64,000 nucleotides of DNA from Bacteroidota bacterium (GTDB lineage: Bacteria > Bacteroidota > Bacteroidia > Chitinophagales > Chitinophagaceae): NCBI GenBank assembly GCA_023437225.1, contig JAEZGS010000001.1, positions 248,001 to 312,000 on the forward strand, given 5' to 3'. Positions within the stretch are counted from its first letter, which is position 1; every line of letters begins with the position of its first letter. This document shows, in pieces, positions 53,295 through 61,387 of the stretch. The translations under genes were made by a program, and so were the position numbers. Below the pieces are notes generated by a model. The model worked only from the letters and a program-made list of their open reading frames with translations. It searched no databases and was not told where the DNA came from.

Positions 53295-54824
53295 ATGAAG
53301 AAGATATTGTCAGGCACTTTAATGGCGGCACTGATTGTCGCTGCAGGGTGCAATAAGAAATTAGACATCGAGAACCCGAACCAGCCAACAATGGAAGTGT
53401 TTTGGGAAACTGCGAACGATGCACAACAAGGAGTGAATTCAATTTATAGTACGCTGCACCGCGGTGCAGTTTCGCGATGGATGCCGATGTTGTACACCAT
53501 TCGTGCCGATGAAGGCATGAGTGCAAGTCCATGGTCAGATCTCGCGAATGCACTTGACAAATTCATTCAATCCGATAATAATTTCGGACCGGTTGTAGAT
53601 GTTTGGATCGATAATTATGTGGGCATATTCAGGGCGAACCAGGTGCTCGACAATGTGCCGAATATCCAAATGGATGAAGCACTCAAGGGACGGCTGCTTG
53701 GAGAAGCAAAGTTTTTGAGAGCCCATCATTATTTTCATCTTGCATCATTGTGGGGCAATGTGCCGCTGCAACTAACCACTTCAAAGCCAACGGATCTTCC
53801 ACCGACCTCTACACAGTCAGAAGTGTGGGCTCAGGTTGAGGAAGATCTTTCGGAAGCAGCTGCGGTATTGCCGGAAAAATATGCGAATGCCGCAGACCTT
53901 GGTCGTGTAACAAAGGGCGCTGCGTATGCGCTGCTAGCAAAAACCTATATGCAACAGCATAAGTGGGAACAGGCACTTGTTCCGCTTGAATGGCTTGCAG
54001 AAGGACCCGGGGCTTCCATATATGAGTTGATGCCAAACTTTCGCGGCAATTTCCTGGTCACAACAGAGAACAACCGTGAATCCGTTTTCGAATGGCAGTT
54101 TGAAGAAAACACTACCGAAAGAACGGATAACGATGTAGAGACACCTGATCATAATTATGGATCTTCGATCGCGCAATTCCTTGCTCCGTGGGGCATTGGA
54201 TGGTCAGACGGCCAGGCACTGCGCTGGCCGGTATATGAGTTCCTAAAGGAAACAACTACCGCCGGTGCAAGAGATCCGAGGCTTGAAGCGACATATATTT
54301 TTGATTCTACAGATGTTCGTGGTCCGAAGTTTACGATGGTATATGGACGAACATTTGCAGACCGATATGGGGAGGATGAAAAGGCGATATGGTTCAGGAA
54401 ATTTTTGAACGATCATTGGAAGAATGAAGAAGGGTATCGGTCAAAAAATAATTACCGGTTCATTCGATATGCAGACGTTTTATTGATGTATGCAGAAGTA
54501 TTAAACGAAACGGGGAACACGGCGAAGGCATATGATTACGTTGATATGGTTCGTGAGAGAGCAGGGTTGCGGAAGTTATCGGACGTACAGCCAGGGCTTA
54601 GTAAGGAAGCGTTCCTTGACAACCTGAAGATGGAAAGATTAAAAGAGCTTTCCGGAGAAGGACATAGGTGGAATGATCTTGCGCGCTGGGGTGATCTCGG
54701 TCCGCAGCTTGCAAACAGGGATCCGGGCTTTGCGAACTTTGAAGTAGGCAAGCATGAATTCCTGCCTATTCCACAACGCGATCTCGACATTAATCCAAAT
54801 CTTGAACAAAACCCGGGATGGTAG
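53295..54824 (+). CDS. SusD/RagB-family outer-membrane lipoprotein
   Basis: 509 residues. Lipobox IVAAGCNKK (Cys19). The N-terminal region KLDIENPNQPTMEVFWET and the TPR-like helical scaffold (RAHHYFHLASLWGNVPL) are diagnostic; the C-terminal part has RFIRYADVLLMYAEVLNE, MERLKELSGEGHRWNDLARWG and the closing LPIPQRDLDINPNLEQNPGW (in parts). It forms the surface glycan-binding lid over SusC. It follows SusC by 17 bp in the utilisation locus. Confidence 0.97.
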   Translation: MKKILSGTLMAALIVAAGCNKKLDIENPNQPTMEVFWETANDAQQGVNSIYSTLHRGAVSRWMPMLYTIRADEGMSASPWSDLANALDKFIQSDNNFGPVVDVWIDNYVGIFRANQVLDNVPNIQMDEALKGRLLGEAKFLRAHHYFHLASLWGNVPLQLTTSKPTDLPPTSTQSEVWAQVEEDLSEAAAVLPEKYANAADLGRVTKGAAYALLAKTYMQQHKWEQALVPLEWLAEGPGASIYELMPNFRGNFLVTTENNRESVFEWQFEENTTERTDNDVETPDHNYGSSIAQFLAPWGIGWSDGQALRWPVYEFLKETTTAGARDPRLEATYIFDSTDVRGPKFTMVYGRTFADRYGEDEKAIWFRKFLNDHWKNEEGYRSKNNYRFIRYADVLLMYAEVLNETGNTAKAYDYVDMVRERAGLRKLSDVQPGLSKEAFLDNLKMERLKELSGEGHRWNDLARWGDLGPQLANRDPGFANFEVGKHEFLPIPQRDLDINPNLEQNPGW

Positions 54825-54860
54825 TCAACAGATGACGTACGTTACTTAAACATAATTCAA

Positions 54861-55886
54861 TTGAACAGAAAGGTATTCATACTAATCGTCTTAACGGCCC
54901 AGCTTGCACTGGCCAATCAATGCCAGAAGAGCTCTAACGAACGACCACCTACAGGCAACCCGCCTGTTACGACACTCAGGAATCCCATTATTACCGGCGC
55001 GGATCCATGGGTGTACCAGGCGGGAACTGTTTACTATTATATGCATACCCTTGGTGATCGTGTTGCCATTTGGAAAACCGATTCGATGCCTGCTGTAGCA
55101 AATGCGCAACGTACTACGATTTTTACACCTACACCAGGTGAAGCAAATTCAAGAAATGTCTGGGCGCCTGAGATCCATAAGGTAGATAGAAAGTGGTATA
55201 CCTATTTCACTGCCGGATCAGGACCTGATAGCACACAGCGTTTGTGGGTCATTGAAAATCCGAATGAAGATCCTACGACAGGAACATGGACTAGTAAGGG
55301 AAGAATATTTTCGCCGGCGGCGGACTTTTGGGCAATTGACGGTACTGTACTTGAGCATGATGGAATCAAATATTTCTTATGGAGTGGAAGACCTGATCAT
55401 ACAAAGCAGGATCAAAACATCTACATCTCCCGCATGGAAAATGCGTGGACACTAACCGGTCCAGTGACGATGCTCACTGCGCCGCAATTACCATGGGAGC
55501 GCGTTGGCGGTCCGGTAAATGAAGGTCCACAAATTTTGAAGAACCCTGAGGGAGATGTTTTTGTTATCTATTCGGCGAGCGGATGCTGGACGGATGACTA
55601 TGCGTTGGGTATGTTGCGACTAAAAGATGGTGGCGATCCCATGCAGTTAGATGACTGGATAAAAAGCCAGCAGCCCGTGTTTACAAAACATGAAGAAAAT
55701 AATGCATTCGGCCCGGGTCATAATTCTTTTTTTAAGTCGCCCGATCAAAAGCAGGATTGGATCATATATCATGCAAATCTGCGAAGCGGCGATGGTTGCA
55801 GCAATAAACGCAATGTGCGTATTCAGCCATTCACCTGGAATGCCGATGGTACGCCGAATTTCGGCCGACCGGTTAAAGCATCCTAG
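54861..55886 (+). CDS. Glycoside hydrolase family 43
   Basis: 341 residues, starting at TTG 54,861 (no ATG fits). An N-terminal hydrophobic leader is followed by Cys21 in ALANQC, a poor lipobox. Five-bladed propeller residues: general base Asp48 in TGADPW, pKa modulator Asp160 in WAIDGTV, general acid Glu221 in PVNEGP. GH43 enzymes release arabinofuranose or xylose from arabinan or arabinoxylan. It is downstream of SusD (36 bp) and is the only glycosidase in the locus. Confidence 0.92.
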   Translation: MNRKVFILIVLTAQLALANQCQKSSNERPPTGNPPVTTLRNPIITGADPWVYQAGTVYYYMHTLGDRVAIWKTDSMPAVANAQRTTIFTPTPGEANSRNVWAPEIHKVDRKWYTYFTAGSGPDSTQRLWVIENPNEDPTTGTWTSKGRIFSPAADFWAIDGTVLEHDGIKYFLWSGRPDHTKQDQNIYISRMENAWTLTGPVTMLTAPQLPWERVGGPVNEGPQILKNPEGDVFVIYSASGCWTDDYALGMLRLKDGGDPMQLDDWIKSQQPVFTKHEENNAFGPGHNSFFKSPDQKQDWIIYHANLRSGDGCSNKRNVRIQPFTWNADGTPNFGRPVKAS

Positions 55887-55919
55887 TATTATCTAGTGCT
55901 TTGCTAACTTCGTCAGTAC

Positions 55920-55947
55920 GCATTCAGCATTCTGAATTCCGCATTCT
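55920..55947 (+). repeat. Heptamer tandem array (4 units of GCATTCN type)
   Basis: GCATTCA, GCATTCT, GAATTCC, GCATTCT. It lies between the GH43 stop (55,886) and galT start (55,959); third member of the GCATTYN family. Confidence 0.8.
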
Positions 55948-55958
55948 AAAAAATATCT

Positions 55959-57005
55959 ATGTTCAATTACAAAGACCATCCTCACACACGATACAACATT
56001 CTAACAGGAGACTGGATATTGGTATCACCGCACCGTACTAAACGACCCTGGCAGGGAAAGGTCGAAACGCTTCCGGCTGATGACAGGCCATCCTATGATC
56101 CGAATTGTTATTTATGTCCTGGCAACAAACGTGCAGATGGAGGAAGTAACCCGGATTACAAAGAGCCATTTGTTTTTGTAAATGATTTTTCAGCCTTGAT
56201 GCCTACAACACCTGGCGGTGATTATGAAGTTCAGGGCTTGTTACGGGCACGAAGTGAAAAGGGTATTTGTAAAGTGATCAGTTTTTCACCGGATCACAGG
56301 CTTACGTTGCCGGTGCTGTCTGTACAGCAGATTGAGAGAATTATCGAGTGTTGGCAAAATGAGTACAGAACGATCGCAGAAGATTCTTCCATACGTTATA
56401 TCCAGATCTTCGAAAACAAAGGTGAAATCATGGGATGCAGCAACCCGCATCCACACGGCCAGATATGGTCGCAGTCCTCATTACCGCTTGAGATAGTAAA
56501 AGAGCTCAACCAGCAGGGGAAATATTTTGAACAGCACGGAAGAAGCCTTTTGTCAGATTACCTCGAAGTAGAGCAACAGCAAAAGGAACGGATCGTTTCC
56601 GAGAACGAACACTTTGTTGCTTTGGTCCCTTTCTGGGCTGTATGGCCATATGAAACCATGATCATAAGCAAGCGGCATATTCAACACCTGCTTCAATTCA
56701 CCAGTGAAGAGAAAACATCTTTTGCCGAAATACTAAAAGATCTCACTACACGGTACGACAACATGTTCGAAATATCTTTCCCCTATTCGGCAGGAATACA
56801 TCAGTCCCCTGTTAATGAAGGCGATCATCCAGAGTGGCATTTCCACATGCATTTCTATCCTCCCTTATTAAGGTCGGCAACGGTCAAGAAATTTATGGTT
56901 GGATATGAAATGCTTGCAAATCCACAGCGTGATATTACGGCGGAGTATGCAGCCGACCGATTGCGATCGTTATCAACAGTACATTACACAGACAAAAATA
57001 AATAA
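55959..57005 (+). CDS. galT: Galactose-1-phosphate uridylyltransferase
   Basis: 348 residues. Zinc-site Cys50 and Cys53 in CYLCPGN; catalytic HPH motif at 164-166 (SNPHPHGQ) with His166 as the nucleophile that is uridylylated. Second HIT half with HQSPVNEG and WHFHMHFYPP. It exchanges UMP between UDP-glucose and galactose 1-phosphate in the Leloir pathway. Its place after GH43 suggests the target glycan contains galactose (for example arabinogalactan). galK and galE are not in the window. Confidence 0.96.
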   Translation: MFNYKDHPHTRYNILTGDWILVSPHRTKRPWQGKVETLPADDRPSYDPNCYLCPGNKRADGGSNPDYKEPFVFVNDFSALMPTTPGGDYEVQGLLRARSEKGICKVISFSPDHRLTLPVLSVQQIERIIECWQNEYRTIAEDSSIRYIQIFENKGEIMGCSNPHPHGQIWSQSSLPLEIVKELNQQGKYFEQHGRSLLSDYLEVEQQQKERIVSENEHFVALVPFWAVWPYETMIISKRHIQHLLQFTSEEKTSFAEILKDLTTRYDNMFEISFPYSAGIHQSPVNEGDHPEWHFHMHFYPPLLRSATVKKFMVGYEMLANPQRDITAEYAADRLRSLSTVHYTDKNK

Positions 57006-57077
57006 CGGCTGTTACTTGCATTCAAGCTGCATTTTTGTTTTTTTACGCGACTGGTGATCTCACTAAAACCTGTGTGT

Positions 57078-58688
57078 ATGAAAAAGCTTGCGATTGCTCT
57101 TGCTGTCCTGTTTCCAGCGATGCTGTATTCTCAACTTGTAGCCAAATCTATTACAGGAAGTAATGGAGTGACATTTGGTTTCTATGAATACAAACCAACA
57201 ACTTATTCAACGACCATAAAGTATCCACTGATCATATTCCTGCATGGGATATCTGAAAGAGGGAATGGCACAACAGAATTGTACAAAGCAAAGTCACAAG
57301 GTCTTCCAAAGAATATTGATGCCGGGCATAAAATGACTTTCACATGGAATGGCAAGACTGAGACGTTTCTTGTACTGGTGCCGCAATGCCGTAAGACAGA
57401 TACACTATGGTATCCATTTTACATACAGGAAATGCTGAAATATGCACGAGCGAATATGAGCATCGATACAAACCGGATCATACTTACAGGATTAAGTATG
57501 GGTGGTGGTGGAGTATGGATGAATACAAGTTCGTCGATTGCTGATGCGTCGAGGTTTGCAGCCATTGCGCCGGTTGCCGCTGCCTGCCTCATGAATAACG
57601 GTAGAAACATCGCGCTCGGCAAACCATCGGTATATGCATTCCATGCAACAAACGATACTACAAAGGTTGCACTCACAAGTTGTACTGTCAATGCCATCAA
57701 AGAGATTAACCTCAACAATCCACCGATGAAGGCGGTGGCCACTTATTACAATAGCACGAGTCATGTCATTTGGCCAAGGGCATACGACACAACTTACAAG
57801 TATCAAAATCCAAACATCTATGAATGGTTCCTAAACCAGAACCGCAAACTTGCGCCTAATAAATATCCAATTGCGAAAGCAGGCAACGATACCCTGATAC
57901 ACTCGGCGACGGGTAAGGCAATACTAAAGGGAACCCTTTCATCTGATCCGGATGGAACCATTCTTCGGTACATATGGAGGAAGATCGGGGGGCCAACCGG
58001 TGGCACCATCACTAACGGGAACACTGCAACAGCAACCGTTTCCGGACTAAAGACTGCGGGCGTTCATGTATTTGAACTTGAAGTTGTTGACAACCGGGCG
58101 AGCTGGACTTTTGATACGATAAAAGTAACGGTGAATGCATCTCCAATTGCAAATGCAGGTCCGGATGCAAACATCACACTTCCGACAAACATTTATAAGC
58201 TTAATGGAAGCGCTAGTTCTGACCCGGACGGAACAATAGCTTCTTACAAATGGACAAGAGTGAGTGGGCCCAATACTCCATTATTCGTGAGTCCAACCAC
58301 TGCAATCACGGATGTAAAAAATCTTATACAGGGCATTTATCGATTTAGAATAACGGTTACCGATAATAAGGGAGGTACTAAAACTGATGATATGTACCTG
58401 ACAGTGAATGCTGCGACTGCCGCGGCCATCACACGATCGGAATCACATGATTCAGATGCTCAACTCAAAATATTTGTTGACAATGGTTCCAAGACATTGC
58501 ATGTGCAGGGATTCTCGGGCTTGAGTCGATCACCATCCTTAAATATGTTTGATGTTAACGGACGTTCTGTCCGGTTATCACCATTAAGTAATGATCGCGT
58601 GAAATTAGACGGAGTTAATCGGGGCATTTATGTCATAGAGATCCGATCTGGTGATAAACGAATCGTTCAAAAAGTGTTTGTTGAATGA
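57078..58688 (+). CDS. Secreted alpha/beta-hydrolase esterase with PKD domains and T9SS tail
   Basis: 536 residues from ATG 57,078 (MKKLAIALAVLFPAM); the GTG 57,054 start would put eight residues before the signal peptide, which ends near LYSQ. The esterase/peptidase-like hydrolase (~20-255) has LIIFLHGISERG and nucleophile Ser140 in GLSMGGGG, with His in the SHVIW segment. Two PKD-like domains follow (~265-360, ~360-445; SSDPDGTI in each) and a type A sorting domain (LNMFDVNGRSVRL, NRGIYVIEI). Probably removes acetyl or feruloyl groups from the same glycan. Confidence 0.9.
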   Translation: MKKLAIALAVLFPAMLYSQLVAKSITGSNGVTFGFYEYKPTTYSTTIKYPLIIFLHGISERGNGTTELYKAKSQGLPKNIDAGHKMTFTWNGKTETFLVLVPQCRKTDTLWYPFYIQEMLKYARANMSIDTNRIILTGLSMGGGGVWMNTSSSIADASRFAAIAPVAAACLMNNGRNIALGKPSVYAFHATNDTTKVALTSCTVNAIKEINLNNPPMKAVATYYNSTSHVIWPRAYDTTYKYQNPNIYEWFLNQNRKLAPNKYPIAKAGNDTLIHSATGKAILKGTLSSDPDGTILRYIWRKIGGPTGGTITNGNTATATVSGLKTAGVHVFELEVVDNRASWTFDTIKVTVNASPIANAGPDANITLPTNIYKLNGSASSDPDGTIASYKWTRVSGPNTPLFVSPTTAITDVKNLIQGIYRFRITVTDNKGGTKTDDMYLTVNAATAAAITRSESHDSDAQLKIFVDNGSKTLHVQGFSGLSRSPSLNMFDVNGRSVRLSPLSNDRVKLDGVNRGIYVIEIRSGDKRIVQKVFVE

Positions 58689-58703
58689 TCCTTATTTGTC
58701 TCG

Positions 58704-59351
58704 TTAAAGTCCTGGGGACAATAGCATAACCGATATGTTTGTAGCAACGCCGTTCATAAAGATGTTGCGCTCCGTTCTCATCGAGATGAAAGGATCCAGC
58801 TTTTCGAAGAAAGCCTTTCCTGTGAGTCGTTGTGGTGTACTGATCATCGCGTGCTTGTCTTGAGATGAAAGGTATCGACTTATCAGGCGATGCAAGTGAT
58901 CAAATGTGAAAGGATCGTAATTCACATCGCTTAACAACAGAAGGTTTACATCATCGGGTATTTCAAGTGATGTCCAGTCGATTTGTGTTGCTTGTACATT
59001 GCGCAGATTAAGTTGACGAATGTTTTCTTTCATCAGCATGACTGCATCGTTCAAGTAATCGGAACATATTACATTCGATGCATAACGTGATCCCACAAAT
59101 GAAGGCAGCGCAAGTCCCGCTCCGAGCTCGAGTATATTTTTTCCTGATACAAGTTCTGGGCTTTCCATTATATAACCGGATAGGGCAACAGAGGACGCCC
59201 AGAGTCTTGTCCAATAGGGAAATGGGATATGATTTCCATGGAGTTGCTGCTGCTGCTGATAATGCAATTTTACTTCCGCTTCAACAGGCACCAACAGTTG
59301 TATGTCGAATATCGTTTCCAGCCTGCAGGAAAAAGGCAATTGTGCTTCCAT
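58704..59351 (-). CDS. Class I SAM-dependent methyltransferase (lysine-methyltransferase-like)
   Basis: 215 residues. SAM-binding motif I NILELGAGLALPSFVG, acidic motif II VICSDYLN, post-motif DWTSL and LLLSDVNYDP, in the order of the METTL21/nicotinamide N-methyase group, which methylates protein Lys. Also PYWTRLWASSVALSGYI, typical of that group. The target protein cannot be named. It is convergent with the esterase gene (15 bp). Confidence 0.88.
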   Translation of the reverse strand: MEAQLPFSCRLETIFDIQLLVPVEAEVKLHYQQQQQLHGNHIPFPYWTRLWASSVALSGYIMESPELVSGKNILELGAGLALPSFVGSRYASNVICSDYLNDAVMLMKENIRQLNLRNVQATQIDWTSLEIPDDVNLLLLSDVNYDPFTFDHLHRLISRYLSSQDKHAMISTPQRLTGKAFFEKLDPFISMRTERNIFMNGVATNISVMLLSPGL

Positions 59352-59504
59352 AATGCAAGGTCCTTATTTCTTTTATGCGAAAATTCATTGCGCAGAGTTT
59401 GAACCAACATTTACGTTGGGCATATTAAAATATAGGTAGACATAAAAGCTTAATTCGGATTGTTGCGATCTTTTTTGTTACTTGAACGTTGAAATGCGCG
59501 GGCC

Positions 59505-59750
59505 ATGTTAAGTCAATTCCAGGCTTTGAGCGAAGAAGAAAAGATCGAAGCAACATTCTTCAGGGGTGTTTATCTTGCCACTTACAGCAACAGGATATAT
59601 AAGAAAGACCTATACAGACTGGAAGGTTTTTATGTAGAGATCGTGTATCATCTCGGGACACATGACATTTTCAGCATATGCGGTTTTGAACATGAAGCCA
59701 TGTTGACTCCATATTTGGACCAGATCGATCTATCTCCATTGTTTAAATAA
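59505..59750 (+). CDS. Conserved hypothetical protein
   Basis: 81 residues, soluble, mixed alpha/beta: LSQFQALSEEEKIEATFFRGVYLATYSN in parts, then KDLYRLEGFYVEIVYHLGTHDIFSICGF (in parts). The composition is normal for a folded protein and the frame has no shadow of a better gene. I recognise it only as a small Bacteroidota-type protein; no function is known. It converges on the terminator that serves the minus-strand gene beyond it. Confidence 0.75.
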   Translation: MLSQFQALSEEEKIEATFFRGVYLATYSNRIYKKDLYRLEGFYVEIVYHLGTHDIFSICGFEHEAMLTPYLDQIDLSPLFK

Positions 59751-59777
59751 AAAAAGAGAGGCCAAGGCCTCTCTCTT
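59747..59777 (-). terminator. Bidirectional-looking intrinsic terminator
   Basis: AGAGAGGCC-AA-GGCCTCTCT, a 9-bp perfect stem, with the T tract on the minus strand (A run on the plus). It terminates the 60.3 kb lipoprotein gene. Confidence 0.85.
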
Positions 59778-59805
59778 CGTCATTGAATCACACTCTATGT
59801 AGTTG

Positions 59806-60348
59806 CTATTTGTCAAACTTAATTGTAGCACCTACTTCCGCGTTAAGCGCTTTGGTGGTTGCGGTCTTTGCCTTACCTCTCAATTCAAATCTTACCTGAG
59901 AGCCACTAAAGAACTGTTTGATGTTTGGGCTATTGGCCACTGTAAAATTTGCGGTGTTGGTTGCACCTGCGGGAACGTTAAAAGGTCCGAATACTACAGG
60001 TGTTGCGTTTCCTGATGAAACTGCAAGACTTACGGATTCAAAATTGCTGAGGTTGTTCTGTCCGTCAGCATTTAATAAAGTGATCGCTACCTCATTGATG
60101 TACATTGCTCCAACGATGCTTGCATCAAACTTGTCATCAGTAGCATCTTTGATCTCCTGATTAAGGTTGTAAGCAACGTTTTGGCTACCCAATACCACCT
60201 GGCTGTTGGTATTTGAAACGGCATCAATTGTTACATCAAAACTCAGTGGAGACTCAAACGGTTGAAAAAGCAACTTTTCAACTTTGTCGCAAGATGAAAA
60301 GGCAAGCAGGGTCATAGCGAATACGGAAAAAAGACTCAGTTTTCTCAT
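59806..60348 (-). CDS. Lipoprotein of unknown function
   Basis: 180 residues. Lipobox LLAFSSCDK (Cys20). The rest is one beta-sandwich domain (ESPLSFDVTIDAVSNTNSQVVLG, AITLLNADGQNNL, VFGPFNVPAGATNTANFTV in parts), close to immunoglobulin-like folds; ends GATIKFDK. It has a good promoter and its own terminator, so it is an independent unit. I do not recognise the family. Confidence 0.85.
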   Translation of the reverse strand: MRKLSLFSVFAMTLLAFSSCDKVEKLLFQPFESPLSFDVTIDAVSNTNSQVVLGSQNVAYNLNQEIKDATDDKFDASIVGAMYINEVAITLLNADGQNNLSNFESVSLAVSSGNATPVVFGPFNVPAGATNTANFTVANSPNIKQFFSGSQVRFELRGKAKTATTKALNAEVGATIKFDK

Positions 60349-60371
60349 TTTTGTTAGGGTTTTACGGTCGG

Positions 60372-60400
60372 CAAATATAAAAAAACCCTAATAACATCAA
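60372..60400 (-). promoter_or_regulatory. Promoter of the 60.3 kb lipoprotein
   Basis: Minus strand TTG (60,400-60,398), 18-nt spacer, TATATTTG (60,379-60,372), 23 nt before ATG 60,348. Confidence 0.7.
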
Positions 60401-60491
60401 AATAAAAATATATGCTGACTTAAGGGCAACCCTATAGAACCGCAAGGCGTAGTAACTGATATCTTCAAATTGTTCACCTCAATATTGACGT

Positions 60492-60974
60492 ATGTTACCA
60501 ACAAAACTTAGCCTGGGTAAAAGCCTATTAGTATCCATTTCCTTATCTGCCCTTCTATTTACAGCATGTGATAAGGACGATGATGACGACAACAACTCCA
60601 AAGTGGAGTACACCATCTCTGCAACATTAAATGGCGCTAAAGAGCGACCCGCACCCGTCGAAACCGCAGCCACCGGATCCGTTACAGGTACCTACAACAA
60701 AAACACAAACGTTCTGAATTATCATGTGACCTGGACGGGACTCACCGGTCCGGCAACAGCAATGCATTTCCATGGACCTGCAACAGTTGATGAAACTGCT
60801 CCACCTGTTGTGCCAGTAGCCGGTTTCCCAGCCGAAGCGGGTGCAATGCACCAGGGCACGGCCAACCTTACCGAAGCACAGGAAGCCGACCTTCTTGCTG
60901 GTAAGTGGTATTTCAACATTCATACACAGGCGCATCAGCCTGGAGAAATCAGAGGTCAGGTAGCAACAAACTAA
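60492..60974 (+). CDS. CHRD-domain lipoprotein
   Basis: 160 residues. Lipobox ALLFTACDK (Cys26), an Asp/Asn-rich linker (KDDDDDNNS), then one CHRD domain (~40-160): YTISATLNGAKERP, GSVTGTYNKNTNVLNYHVTW, MHFHGPA, GEIRGQV. CHRD domains bind partners in chordin; in bacteria the role is unknown, though the HFHG and final HxPGEIRGQ segments are the conserved core. Outer-membrane location is expected. Confidence 0.92.
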   Translation: MLPTKLSLGKSLLVSISLSALLFTACDKDDDDDNNSKVEYTISATLNGAKERPAPVETAATGSVTGTYNKNTNVLNYHVTWTGLTGPATAMHFHGPATVDETAPPVVPVAGFPAEAGAMHQGTANLTEAQEADLLAGKWYFNIHTQAHQPGEIRGQVATN

Positions 60975-60992
60975 CCTACCCATTTAACGAAT

Positions 60993-61046
60993 AAACCTGC
61001 TTTCCTCCCCCGGCTGTTTTGTCGTGGTAAAGGAATAGCAGGTTTT
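60993..61046 (+). terminator. Intrinsic terminator of the CHRD gene
   Basis: AAACCTGCT pairs with AGCAGGTTT across a 35-nt loop, then TTT. It lies 18 bp past the stop. Confidence 0.75.
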
Positions 61047-61155
61047 TTGTGCTATACCTGACATGTATTTGCAAGGGTACTGACGAAACTCAGAATTCAT
61101 ATTGCGCTTAGGCTTTAGCTTGGAGCTCTGCTTTATCATACTAAGCGACAAGTCT

Positions 61156-61383
61156 ATGAATACTCCTCCAAAAGCAATTGACGAAACAGACAAGCTACCG
61201 GACCATGAACACATCATGGGAAACTTCATTGAACAATCACTACCGGAAGAAGGATACGACATCGACCTGCTACCATTTGCCAGTTTCGACGGGTATCGAC
61301 ACAATAGTTTTGTTGACGAAAGTGAAGAATTGCTCAACTTCACAACCTTCGCGTTGGAAGTTGACAACAGTGAAACCTATTGA
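61156..61383 (+). CDS. Small acidic hypothetical protein
   Basis: 75 residues from ATG 61,156, strongly acidic (NTPPKAIDETDKLPDHEH, PEEGYDIDLLPF, DESEELLNF), no membrane segment and no known motif. It is convergent with ackA (4 bp between stop codons). A competing frame of similar length overlaps; the acidic one has the more natural composition. The call is tentative. Confidence 0.4.
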   Translation: MNTPPKAIDETDKLPDHEHIMGNFIEQSLPEEGYDIDLLPFASFDGYRHNSFVDESEELLNFTTFALEVDNSETY

Positions 61384-61387
61384 TGCA

